Source of the DNA: DASYRM01 sp036004405
GTDB taxonomy: Bacteria; Acidobacteriota; Vicinamibacteria; Vicinamibacterales; UBA2999
Direction: 5' to 3'
NCBI GenBank assembly: GCA_036004405.1
Contig: DASYRM010000100.1
Location: 1 to 11,914 of the forward strand
DNA length: 11,914 nt
A model generated the notes under the pieces. That model saw only the letters and a program-made list of their open reading frames with translations, was not told the origin of the DNA and did no database searches. Both the position numbers and the translations under genes were made by a program. Of the stretch, positions 1 through 6,693 are shown piece by piece (position 1 is the first letter of the stretch; each line of letters begins with the position of its first letter).

Positions 1-2079
1 TTCCGCGTTGCCGATGTTCATGATCTTGAGGCTGGTCACGACCTTCTCGCCCGCCCATCGCACCCCGAACGCCCCGTTGACCAGCGTGTAGGCGTCGGTG
101 GTGCCCGCGAAGCGGAGATCGAACACGTCCTGCCAGTAGGCGGGGCCGCTGTAGCTCACGTCCAGATTCCCCAGGAACCGGCTGCGGCTGAAATTGAAGC
201 CGATGTTGAACCGGTTGTTGGCGGGCGCGTTCGCTTCACGCGGGTCGAAGCCCTCGATCACCGGATCGGCCTGATAGGAATAGTTGGCGAACACGTTCAC
301 ATCGCGCGTCGCCGATGCTTCGATGCCGAGCTCGACGCCCTTGTCCTTCACCTTCCCGAGGTTGCGGTAGCTGAAGGCCGAGGGCAACCCGGGCAGCGGG
401 ATCGCTCCAATCACGAACGTGGGGATGATGGCCGGCCACGTGGCCGGTGGCCTGGCCGGGCTGTAACTGTCGACCTGCGTGAAGAAGATGCCGTCTTTGG
501 TGACGTTCCAGTACACCGAGGCCGACACCGTGGCGCGCTTGTTCAGCGTGCCGGTGTAGCCGATCTCGTAGGCGGTCAGCGTCTCCTGCTTCAAATCGGG
601 ATTGCCATTGGCGGCCACCGGCAACGGGAAACGCGCGAGCGCCGGCGAGATGGCGCTCAGGTTCACTTCCTGAAACACCGCCGTCTGCAGGTTGTTGTTG
701 ATGAAGGACGGCGCGCGAAAGGCCCGGTTGAACGAGACGCGCACGCTGTGGTTCGCCGCGGGCTTGAACAGCAGCGTCGTCCGCGGCGAGAACACCGCAT
801 CTTCGATCGAAGAAAACTTGTCCACCCGGCCGCCGATCACCCAGCGCACGTACTGGCCCAGGAACACTTCGTCCTGCACGTAGGCGCCGCCCTCGTTGCG
901 GTCGTCGCCGTTCGGGGCCAGCGTCACGTCGAAGGTGTTGTGGCGGAAGTTGCCGCCGAACGTGAGCGCGTTGTGGGTGCCGATGGCCTTGGAGTCGCCG
1001 GCCTCCACGTCGAAGGTCTTGGTGTCGAATCCCAGCGGGATGAACGCGCCGTCGAGACCGCGGGAGAGCAGGTTCGTCGAGTCGGCGGTCAACACGTTGG
1101 TGAAGAACGCCACGCGGCGGGCACCCTTCTGGTACTTGGCGGAGAAGTACGACAGATACGATCCGCTCTTGATGTCGAACGGGCCGATGCCGGTGTGGAT
1201 GATGCCCTCGGTGCCGGCGACCCCGCCATTGAACGTCAGCGTCGCGCTGTCGGCGAGCGAATAATCGACGCGGGCATCGAACTTCGGCTGGCTGGTGCCT
1301 TCGTTCGTGTAGGCCGGGTAGGGCGTGTTGAACGCGTTGGGAATCGTCCCGACCGGGCGCGGCAAGGCGTCCTGTGTGAAGTAGCCGGCCGAAATCTTGT
1401 AAGCCACCTTGTCGCTCACTGCCTGCGCGTGAGAGCCGTTGATGTAGAACAGGCTGCCGGCGTCGCGATCCACCCCCTGCGCACTGCGTTGGAAGCCTCC
1501 GACGCCGATGGTCAGCGACGAGCCGGCTTCCGCCGCCAGTTCGCGCGGCGTCTTCGTGATCACGTTGACCACTCCGCTCATGGCGTTGGCGCCCCAGACG
1601 GCCGAGGCCGGCCCGCGGATCACCTCGATGCGCTTGATCTCGCGCGGGTTGCTGGGCACGAAATCCCACATCACCATGCCGTAGAAGTCGAGATAGATCG
1701 ACCGGCCGTCCACCAGCGCCAGCTGCGAGGTGGAGAGCGTAGACGTGGCGCCGCGGGTGTTGATGTTGACGTCGCGCGCGCTGACCTGCGTGACGTTGAC
1801 GCCGGGAACGGCGCGCAACAGGTCGCCGACATTGGTCGCCGGCGAGTTCTGGATCGTGGCGCTGGTGATGACGCTCACGGCCGCTGGCGCGTTGACGAGC
1901 TGTTCTTCCACCCGCGACGCCGTCACGACGATCTGCTCCTCGAAGGCGGGCGTCTGGTCGCCCGGCGGTGCCGGCTGCTGGCCTTGCGACTGCCCTCCCT
2001 GCCCAGCCAGAGCCGAACTTGCCTCGAATACGCCGACGGCAGAGATCGCACACACGAGCGCCCGCACCCGCTGCGTCAT
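1..2079 (-). CDS. TonB-dependent outer-membrane receptor, C-terminus cut by window edge
   Basis: A gated outer-membrane channel that takes up a scarce ligand using TonB energy; the ligand cannot be told from sequence. The frame is open from the ATG at 2079 to base 1 (693 codons). Residues 1-25 form a signal peptide ending SSALA, followed by a Gln/Pro-rich linker. A TonB-box-like EEQIVVTASR lies at about 47-56. The plug domain spans about 57-177 and shows INTRGATS, VDGRSIYL, IEVIRGPASAVWGANAMSG and VNVITK. The rest is beta-barrel, with alternating polar and aromatic residues and RVSFNRAFRAPSFINNN near the middle. The last visible residues, LKIMNIGNAE, match the usual penultimate barrel strand, so probably only 20-30 residues are missing. 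There is no carboxypeptidase-like extension before the plug. The start is fixed by the signal peptide and an AAGGAG ribosome binding site 7 bases upstream. It is transcribed divergently from the permease; a functional link is not evident. Confidence 0.95.
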   Translation of the reverse strand, partial: MTQRVRALVCAISAVGVFEASSALAGQGGQSQGQQPAPPGDQTPAFEEQIVVTASRVEEQLVNAPAAVSVITSATIQNSPATNVGDLLRAVPGVNVTQVSARDVNINTRGATSTLSTSQLALVDGRSIYLDFYGMVMWDFVPSNPREIKRIEVIRGPASAVWGANAMSGVVNVITKTPRELAAEAGSSLTIGVGGFQRSAQGVDRDAGSLFYINGSHAQAVSDKVAYKISAGYFTQDALPRPVGTIPNAFNTPYPAYTNEGTSQPKFDARVDYSLADSATLTFNGGVAGTEGIIHTGIGPFDIKSGSYLSYFSAKYQKGARRVAFFTNVLTADSTNLLSRGLDGAFIPLGFDTKTFDVEAGDSKAIGTHNALTFGGNFRHNTFDVTLAPNGDDRNEGGAYVQDEVFLGQYVRWVIGGRVDKFSSIEDAVFSPRTTLLFKPAANHSVRVSFNRAFRAPSFINNNLQTAVFQEVNLSAISPALARFPLPVAANGNPDLKQETLTAYEIGYTGTLNKRATVSASVYWNVTKDGIFFTQVDSYSPARPPATWPAIIPTFVIGAIPLPGLPSAFSYRNLGKVKDKGVELGIEASATRDVNVFANYSYQADPVIEGFDPREANAPANNRFNIGFNFSRSRFLGNLDVSYSGPAYWQDVFDLRFAGTTDAYTLVNGAFGVRWAGEKVVTSLKIMNIGNAE

Positions 2080-2086
2080 GAAATGT

Positions 2087-2092
2087 CTCCTT
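2087..2092 (-). promoter_or_regulatory. Ribosome binding site of the TonB-dependent receptor gene
   Basis: The minus strand reads AAGGAG seven bases before the ATG at 2079, an almost perfect Shine-Dalgarno match that fixes the start. The motif sits in CTCCTAAGGAG, which can fold back on itself and hide the site. Confidence 0.8.
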
Positions 2093-2096
2093 AGGA

Positions 2097-2112
2097 GGCG
2101 AATCGGTTCGCC
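2097..2112 (-). repeat. Inverted repeat in the leader of the TonB-dependent receptor gene
   Basis: GGCGAA and TTCGCC form a perfect 6-bp inverted repeat around a 4-base centre, just upstream of the ribosome binding site. It could be an RNA hairpin in the 5' leader or a small dimeric operator. No known regulator site is recognised in it. Confidence 0.5.
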
Positions 2113-2127
2113 TCGGTTGCGCCGGCT

Positions 2128-2156
2128 ATTCTGGGCGCCAACCCTCGTCAACGCAA
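2128..2156 (-). promoter_or_regulatory. Candidate promoter for the TonB-dependent receptor gene
   Basis: On the minus strand TTGCGT (2156-2151) and CAGAAT (2133-2128) are separated by 17 bases, about 49 bases before the start codon. The match to a sigma-70 promoter is only partial (3/6 and 4/6). It is offered because position and spacing fit in the 140-base divergent region. Confidence 0.3.
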
Positions 2157-2219
2157 GGTGATCTCGGAAGTCTGCCGTCTCGGGCGTAACCAAGAGCGAG
2201 TTTCGCGGTATTCGGACCC

Positions 2220-4637
2220 ATGGTGAGACAAACGGTACGGCGGCTGCGGCGTTCCCCGGGGCTGACACTCACGGCGCTCCTGACGCTCGCGATCGGCATC
2301 GGTGCATCGGCGGCGATGTTCAGCGTCATCAACGCGGTGCTCCTGCGACCGCTGCCGTATCCCGATTCCGAACGCCTGGTCGCTCTCATCCACCGGTTCG
2401 ACGCCTACGGCCGTGGCGGCCTCCCCGCGTCCGCGGCCCTCTACTTCACCTACCGCGAGCACAACCGGGCGTTCGAATCCGTGGCGCTCTGGACGGCCAG
2501 TACGGCCAGCGTCACCGGATCGAGCCGGCCGGAAGAGGTGCAGGTCCTGCGGGCGACCTTCGAGTTGCTGCCGACGCTTCGAGTGGTGCCGGCACTCGGC
2601 CGCGCGTTCACCGCCGCGGAGGACCAGCCCGGCGGGCCGCGCACCGTCATCGTGTCGCACGGCTACTGGCAGCGCCGATTCGGCGGCGCTCCGGTCATCG
2701 GACAGCCGCTCATCGTCGACGGCCAACCGCATACGGTGGTCGGGGTACTGCCCGAGAACTTCCGCTTCGCCCGCGCGGCCGACCTCGTGCTGCCGCTCCA
2801 ACCGCGTCGAGCCCAAGCCTACGCGGGCCCGCTGGGCGAAAACGCCCTCGGGCGCCTGCGCGACGGCGTCACGCTCGAGGCCGCCAGGGCGGACGTGAAC
2901 CGAATGATTCCGATCATGGCCGAGACGTTTCCGCCGGTGCCCGGCATGAACCTGCAGGGGTTCCGAAACGCGCGCATGCGCTCCGACCTGCAGTCGCTCA
3001 AGTCGAACGTCATCGGCACGCTCGAGGACGTGCTGTGGGTGCTCATGGGGACCGTGGCGCTGCTCTTCCTCATCGCCTGCGTCAATGTGGCCAACCTGCA
3101 GCTGGTGCGCACGGACGAACGCCAGCACGACCTCGCGGTGTCGGCCGCCATCGGCGCGTCGAAGGCGCGCATCGTCTGCGACCTGCTCTTCGAGAACCTG
3201 CTGCTCGGCGTCGTCGGAGGAGGCATCGGACTGGCCTTGGCCGCCGCCGGCCTGCCGGCGCTGTTGCGGGTGGCCGTGAACCAGCTGCCGCTGCCGGCCA
3301 CCGTTTCGATCGATCCGCAGGTGATGATCTTCACTGCGGTCATCTCTCTGGCTGGAGGGGTACTGTTCGGCGCCATCCCCGCGATCCGGCATCTCTGGGC
3401 CACGCCCACGCTGACCGCTCCTGCCGGGCGCACCCAGAGTGCCGGACGTGCCACGCGACTGGTACAGAACCATCTGTTGGTTGCGCAGGTCGCGTTGGCG
3501 CTCGTGCTGCTCGTGGCCGCCGGGCTGATGGCGCGGACGTTCCAGTCGCTGCGCGCGGTGGAGACCGGGTTCACGGGCGCCGAGCGCGTGCAAACGATGA
3601 CGCTCTCGCTGCCCGCATCGGTCGTGCCCGACTTTTCAGAGGCGAAGCGCCGGCTCCGCGCCCTGCAGGAGCGGCTCGCCGGCGCCCCGGGTGTCGACGC
3701 CGTCAGCTTCGCCTCGCGCGTGCCACTCGGCGCCACCGGGCCAAGCAGTCCTTTCTTCGTGGCGGCGGGACCGGCACCCAGCCCGCAGGAGTTTCGCTTC
3801 GTGGCGCCCGACTTCTTCCGCACGATGGGCATCCGCCTCGTCGCCGGCCGATCGTTCGACTGGACCGACCACGATGGCACGCGGCGCGTGGCGATGGTGT
3901 CGGAGTCGTGGGCTCGGGCCATGTGGGGCAGCGCCGAAGCCGCTCTGGGCAAGGGCATCCGCATGACGACCGCGGAACCGTGGGCCGAGGTCGTCGGCGT
4001 CACGGCCGACGTGCACCATGAAAGCCTCGTCGAGCGGCCCGAGAACGCGGTCTATTTGACGCTGGGCGAGCGAATGGCGCCGTTCATGAGCCGCACCGTC
4101 ACGTTCGTCGTGCGCAGCGCGCGCGTCGGGACGCCGGGCTTCGCGGAGAGCCTGCAGCGCGCCGTCTGGTCGCTGGAGCCCGACGTGCCGGTGGCGCAGG
4201 TGGAGCGGATGTCAGACTTACGGAACCGGGCGATGGAGCGCACCGAGCTCACGCTCGTGCTCATCGGCATCACCGGCTCGATGGCCGCGCTGCTCGGTTT
4301 GATTGGGATCTACGGCGTGACGAGCTACGTCGTGTCGCAGCGCTTCAGGGAGATGGGCATCCGCATGGCGCTTGGCGCTCAGGCCCTGGCGCTGTACCGA
4401 ATGCTCCTGACCCGTGTGGTGCTGACGGCAGCAATAGGAGTCGTGCTCGGCATCGTGCTGGCGCTGGGGCTTTCTCGCCAGATCATGCCGCTGCTCTTCG
4501 GCGTCACCGCTGCGGACACGGCGACGTATTCGCTGATGTCTGGCGTGCTGCTTGCGACCGCGCTGCTCGGTGGCGCCGTCGCCGCCCGGCGTGTCACCAG
4601 CGGCGCGCCGCTTCGGGCGCTCCGCATGGACGGGTGA
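2220..4637 (+). CDS. Duplicated orphan ABC permease (ADOP/MacB-like, FtsX domains)
   Basis: A complete 805-residue inner-membrane protein built from two MacB-type halves, each a membrane helix, a periplasmic core domain and an FtsX three-helix bundle. The first half has a helix at about 15-42 (LTLTALLTLAIGIGASAAMF), a periplasmic part at about 45-260, and FtsX helices near 270-293, 322-350 and 367-388. The second half starts near 415 (HLLVAQVALALVLLVAAGLM), has a periplasmic part at about 450-665, and ends with FtsX helices near 677-705, 730-752 and 772-790, including the REMGIRMALGA coupling motif. Such permeases are abundant in Acidobacteriota and often lack an adjacent ATPase; none is in this window. 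Related MacB proteins transmit ATPase motion to drive export or mechanical work at the envelope, but the substrate here is unknown. The ATG at 2220 is the only credible start, since an in-frame TAA lies 33 bases upstream; its ribosome binding site is weak. Confidence 0.93.
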   Translation: MVRQTVRRLRRSPGLTLTALLTLAIGIGASAAMFSVINAVLLRPLPYPDSERLVALIHRFDAYGRGGLPASAALYFTYREHNRAFESVALWTASTASVTGSSRPEEVQVLRATFELLPTLRVVPALGRAFTAAEDQPGGPRTVIVSHGYWQRRFGGAPVIGQPLIVDGQPHTVVGVLPENFRFARAADLVLPLQPRRAQAYAGPLGENALGRLRDGVTLEAARADVNRMIPIMAETFPPVPGMNLQGFRNARMRSDLQSLKSNVIGTLEDVLWVLMGTVALLFLIACVNVANLQLVRTDERQHDLAVSAAIGASKARIVCDLLFENLLLGVVGGGIGLALAAAGLPALLRVAVNQLPLPATVSIDPQVMIFTAVISLAGGVLFGAIPAIRHLWATPTLTAPAGRTQSAGRATRLVQNHLLVAQVALALVLLVAAGLMARTFQSLRAVETGFTGAERVQTMTLSLPASVVPDFSEAKRRLRALQERLAGAPGVDAVSFASRVPLGATGPSSPFFVAAGPAPSPQEFRFVAPDFFRTMGIRLVAGRSFDWTDHDGTRRVAMVSESWARAMWGSAEAALGKGIRMTTAEPWAEVVGVTADVHHESLVERPENAVYLTLGERMAPFMSRTVTFVVRSARVGTPGFAESLQRAVWSLEPDVPVAQVERMSDLRNRAMERTELTLVLIGITGSMAALLGLIGIYGVTSYVVSQRFREMGIRMALGAQALALYRMLLTRVVLTAAIGVVLGIVLALGLSRQIMPLLFGVTAADTATYSLMSGVLLATALLGGAVAARRVTSGAPLRALRMDG

Positions 4638-4643
4638 TATGAT
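4635..4643 (+). promoter_or_regulatory. Candidate extended -10 promoter element of the tRNA-Arg pair
   Basis: TGATATGAT matches the extended -10 form TGnTATAAT with one mismatch, and its TGA is the permease stop codon. It ends 10 bases before the first tRNA, so transcription would begin 3-4 bases upstream of the mature 5' end. No good -35 hexamer is visible at 17 bases, which is tolerable for extended -10 promoters. Confidence 0.45.
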
Positions 4644-4653
4644 GCCTTTTCGT

Positions 4654-4730
<77 letters not shown>

Positions 4731-4756
4731 ACGCCGCAACGCGGCGATGGCACGCC

Positions 4757-4776
4757 GAGCAGGACCGAGTCCTCTC
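4757..4776 (+). other. Hairpin in the spacer between the two tRNA-Arg genes
   Basis: GAGCAGGACCGAGTCCTCTC folds into an 8-bp stem with one bulged C and a 3-base loop. It lies in the 56-base spacer, and a second small hairpin (CGCCG/CGGCG) sits at 4732-4746. Neither is followed by a T run, so a processing signal in a shared precursor is likelier than a terminator. Confidence 0.35.
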
Positions 4777-4786
4777 AGCGCATTAA

Positions 4787-4863
4787 GCGCCCGTAGCTCA
4801 GCTGGATAGAGCGTTGGTCTCCGAAGCCAAAGGTCGCAAGTTCGACTCTTGCCGGGCGCACCA
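4787..4863 (+). tRNA. tRNA-Arg, anticodon CCG
   Basis: A 77-base tRNA reading CGG codons, with encoded CCA. The acceptor stem is identical to that of the upstream tRNA (GCGCCCG/CGGGCGC) but the discriminator base is A. The D arm differs only by C for T (AGCTGGATA). The anticodon stem TTGGT/GCCAA carries a U-G pair next to loop CTCCGAA, giving CCG. The T arm is GCAAG/CTTGC around TTCGACT. It is probably transcribed with the UCG tRNA 56 bases upstream, as no separate promoter is visible. It ends 27 bases before the convergent PilZ gene. Confidence 0.96.
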
Positions 4864-4890
4864 CTCCCCTCGCCGAAACCGTTCCGGCGC

Positions 4891-5586
4891 TCAGCTCGGT
4901 TGTTGAGTGCCCTTGGCGGTGGCGACGCTGGGAATGGTTTCGATCAGGCTCTTCCACCCCTGCAGGGCGCTGGTGCGGTTGGGCAGCAGCGAGCCGCCGT
5001 ACCAGAGGTTGGGCGACCCAGACGCGGCCCGCGCCCACACGCGTCGCACGTTCACGCCGACGCCCATGATCGGAACCCGCACTGCGAAATAGGGCGGCAG
5101 CACCGCGCGCCTCTCGCGCATCATTTCGATGCGGACCCCCTCGACGCTGACGTCGAGAATGCGCGCCGGCACACCGTTGACCGTCGCTTCGAGCGCGTTC
5201 ACCAACTTGCGCTCCGAGCGGCGCAGCGGGCTGCCCTCCAGGATCGCCATGGTGATGTAACAGTTCAGGACCCCGCGCTCGAGCGGGCGGGCCAGGTACA
5301 TCGGCTGGCTGGTGACGGTCTCGCCGCGCTGCGGCGCGTGGTTGCCGACGAGGATGGCCGGCGTGCCCGTCCGGCGCAGACGCCCCTCGGCCCGCAGCGG
5401 CGGGCGTCCGTTGGTGCTGGCATCGGCGATGAGCACGTCGTACGGCCGGCTACGCATCTCTTCAACGGCGGTCTGCGGGGTGGGACGGCGGACGGGCTCG
5501 AAGCCGTCCTCCGCCAGCCAGTCCGCCAGGATGGCCGATTCTGCACGATCCGACAGCGCGATGATGATTCGGGGCCGCTCGCTCAC
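4891..5586 (-). CDS. Degenerate receiver plus PilZ domain protein (probable c-di-GMP binder)
   Basis: A 231-residue cytoplasmic protein with two parts. Residues 5-115 look like a response-regulator receiver: IIIALSD (one acidic residue, D13), YDVLIADAS with D55 at the phosphorylation position, and YLARPLE where the usual lysine is arginine (R100). Residues 120-205 look like a PilZ domain, with RRSER (122-126, the RxxxR motif) and DVSVEG (145-150, the D/NxSxxG motif), the two elements that grip cyclic di-GMP in known PilZ proteins. This suggests an adaptor responding to c-di-GMP, with a receiver used for docking rather than classical phosphorylation. The GTG at 5586 is taken as start because an in-frame TGA lies 18 bases upstream and the first beta strand begins at once. 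The ribosome binding site is weak. It stands alone, 196 bases after the LTxxQ gene, and may control motility, adhesion or polysaccharide output; no partner gene is adjacent. Confidence 0.8.
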   Translation of the reverse strand: MSERPRIIIALSDRAESAILADWLAEDGFEPVRRPTPQTAVEEMRSRPYDVLIADASTNGRPPLRAEGRLRRTGTPAILVGNHAPQRGETVTSQPMYLARPLERGVLNCYITMAILEGSPLRRSERKLVNALEATVNGVPARILDVSVEGVRIEMMRERRAVLPPYFAVRVPIMGVGVNVRRVWARAASGSPNLWYGGSLLPNRTSALQGWKSLIETIPSVATAKGTQQPS

Positions 5587-5683
5587 GTTGGTCCGCGGGC
5601 CTCATGTGCAGCGGCCGTGCCAGCCAGATGGCGTCACGTCGCTCGTCCTGCACGCCGACCACGCCGCGTAGTGATGTCGCGCG

Positions 5684-5705
5684 GGAGAAAACGCGGAGAA
5701 AAGCG
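5684..5705. repeat. Direct repeat GGAGAAAA with 11-bp period
   Basis: Two GGAGAAAA copies begin at 5684 and 5695, exactly 11 bp apart, in the 196-base gap between the LTxxQ and PilZ genes. They sit about 98-118 bp upstream of the PilZ start. One-turn spacing is typical of tandem regulator sites, but no regulator is recognised. The rest of this gap (5587-5782) shows no gene. Confidence 0.4.
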
Positions 5706-5775
5706 TAACGGGGTGACGGTCTCGTCGTTCAGCTTCCGCCACGTGGACTGAGCTATTGTCGTCGCGCTTTCACAG

Positions 5776-5793
5776 CCCAGGACTACTCCTGGG
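5776..5793 (-). other. Hairpin enclosing the stop codon of the LTxxQ gene
   Basis: CCCAGGA and TCCTGGG form a perfect 7-bp stem around a 4-base loop; on the minus strand the loop is GTAG and contains the TAG stop. There is no T run after it, so it is a poor intrinsic terminator. It may mark the mRNA 3' end or protect it from decay. Confidence 0.4.
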
Positions 5794-6049
5794 TGCGCAC
5801 GACCTGGAGCAGCTGCGAGAACTGCTGCCGCTGCGGCGGCGTCAGCGTCTGATACATCCGCCACAGCATCAGCGTGTGCCCTTTGCCGTCGGCCTGCGTG
5901 AAGATGTCGTCGAGGGCCTGCACCTGCTGGGGTGTGAGGTGCAGTCGCTGCTGGATGTCCGGGTCGAGCCACCACGTCGATCGATCGGCGTCGCCGACGG
6001 CGGCGTTGCCGCTGAGGAACGCGACCAGCATGGCCGCCTGGGACGTCAC
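5783..6049 (-). CDS. Small LTxxQ (Spy/CpxP-like) protein
   Basis: An 88-residue helical protein with two LTxxQ motifs, LTPQQ at 38-42 and LTPPQ at 69-73, preceded by STWWLDPDIQQRLH. This is the signature of the Spy/CpxP/metal-sensor family of periplasmic chaperones and kinase regulators. Family members are usually 130-170 residues, so this is compact, with a shortened middle. The N-terminus has a hydrophobic run (AAMLVAFLSGNAAVG, about 5-19) but no positive charge before it, so export is plausible rather than clear. The start is GTG at 6049, overlapping the upstream regulator's stop as GTGA, and is supported by AGGAGGGG on the minus strand at 6059-6066. It is the third gene of a kinase-regulator cassette. 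CpxP in enterobacteria inhibits its sensor kinase from the periplasm, so a similar feedback role is a reasonable guess. Confidence 0.75.
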   Translation of the reverse strand: MTSQAAMLVAFLSGNAAVGDADRSTWWLDPDIQQRLHLTPQQVQALDDIFTQADGKGHTLMLWRMYQTLTPPQRQQFSQLLQVVRTQE

Positions 6050-6693
6050 CGGATTACTCCCCTCCTGACCGCGTAGAGCACGATTTCCGCCGCGCTATGG
6101 AGGTCCAGCTTCTCCATGATGCGCGCCCGGTGCGTCTCCACGGTACTCGGGCTGATGAAGAGCAGCGCCGCCATCTCCTTGTTGGTCTTCCCCTCGGCCA
6201 CGAGCTGGAAGATCTCGCGCTCGCGGTCCGAGAGCGACTCGTAACGGTCCACGGCGTTGTCGCCGCGCTGGTGCGCGTAGTCGTCGGACATCAGCCGCGC
6301 CACCGCCGGGCTGAAGAACGACTTGCCCTGCGACACCGCCTGCACGGCCTGCAGCAGATCGACGTCCGCCGAGTCCTTCAACAGGTACCCCGTGGCGCCG
6401 GCCTTGAGGATCTGCGTCACGTACGCCTCGTCGGAGTACATGCTCAGCACCAGAACCTTGGTCTGCGGCGCGCGCCGGGTGATCTGGCGCGTCGCCTCGA
6501 TCCCGTTCAAGAGCGGCATCGCCACGTCCACGACGGCCACGTCGGGCCGGTGCTGCTCGGCCAGCCGCACGGCGTCGCGGCCGTCGCCGGCTTCGGCCAC
6601 GACCTGCCACTCCGGGCGCTCCTCGAGCACCCGGCGGAGCCCCTGGCGCACTACGGTGTGATCGTCGGCAAGCAGGATGCGCAGCGCCGCCAT
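6046..6693 (-). CDS. NarL/LuxR-family response regulator (cassette B)
   Basis: A 215-residue cytoplasmic transcription factor activated by phosphotransfer, presumably from the kinase encoded just upstream. The receiver domain covers about 3-120, with acidic pair D10/D11, phospho-acceptor D56 in VAVVDVAMP, S84 and the conserved lysine K106 in YLLKD. A LuxR-type helix-turn-helix covers about 152-210 (LSDREREIFQLVAEGKTNKEMAALL, then STVETHRARIMEKL). All catalytic receiver residues are present, so it should work by the standard route. The ATG at 6693 overlaps the kinase TGA by one base (TGATG), indicating translational coupling. The stop overlaps the GTG of the LTxxQ gene. Targets cannot be read from sequence; autoregulation and control of the adjacent LTxxQ gene are the first candidates. 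Confidence 0.94.
   Translation of the reverse strand: MAALRILLADDHTVVRQGLRRVLEERPEWQVVAEAGDGRDAVRLAEQHRPDVAVVDVAMPLLNGIEATRQITRRAPQTKVLVLSMYSDEAYVTQILKAGATGYLLKDSADVDLLQAVQAVSQGKSFFSPAVARLMSDDYAHQRGDNAVDRYESLSDREREIFQLVAEGKTNKEMAALLFISPSTVETHRARIMEKLDLHSAAEIVLYAVRRGVIR

Noticed and set aside
236..2053. Open frame of 605 codons on the minus strand, out of frame with the receptor
   Set aside because: It is Arg/Gly/His-rich low-quality sequence overlapping the real receptor frame, which has a signal peptide, plug motifs and ribosome binding site. Long shadow frames are expected at this GC content.
2148..3593. Open frame of 481 codons antisense to the permease
   Set aside because: It has no domain motif or membrane pattern, and the opposite strand encodes a full-length recognisable permease.
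4871..4889. CGCCG/CGGCG inverted repeat after the second tRNA, considered as a terminator
   Set aside because: The stem is only 5 bp with a long loop, and no T run follows on either strand.
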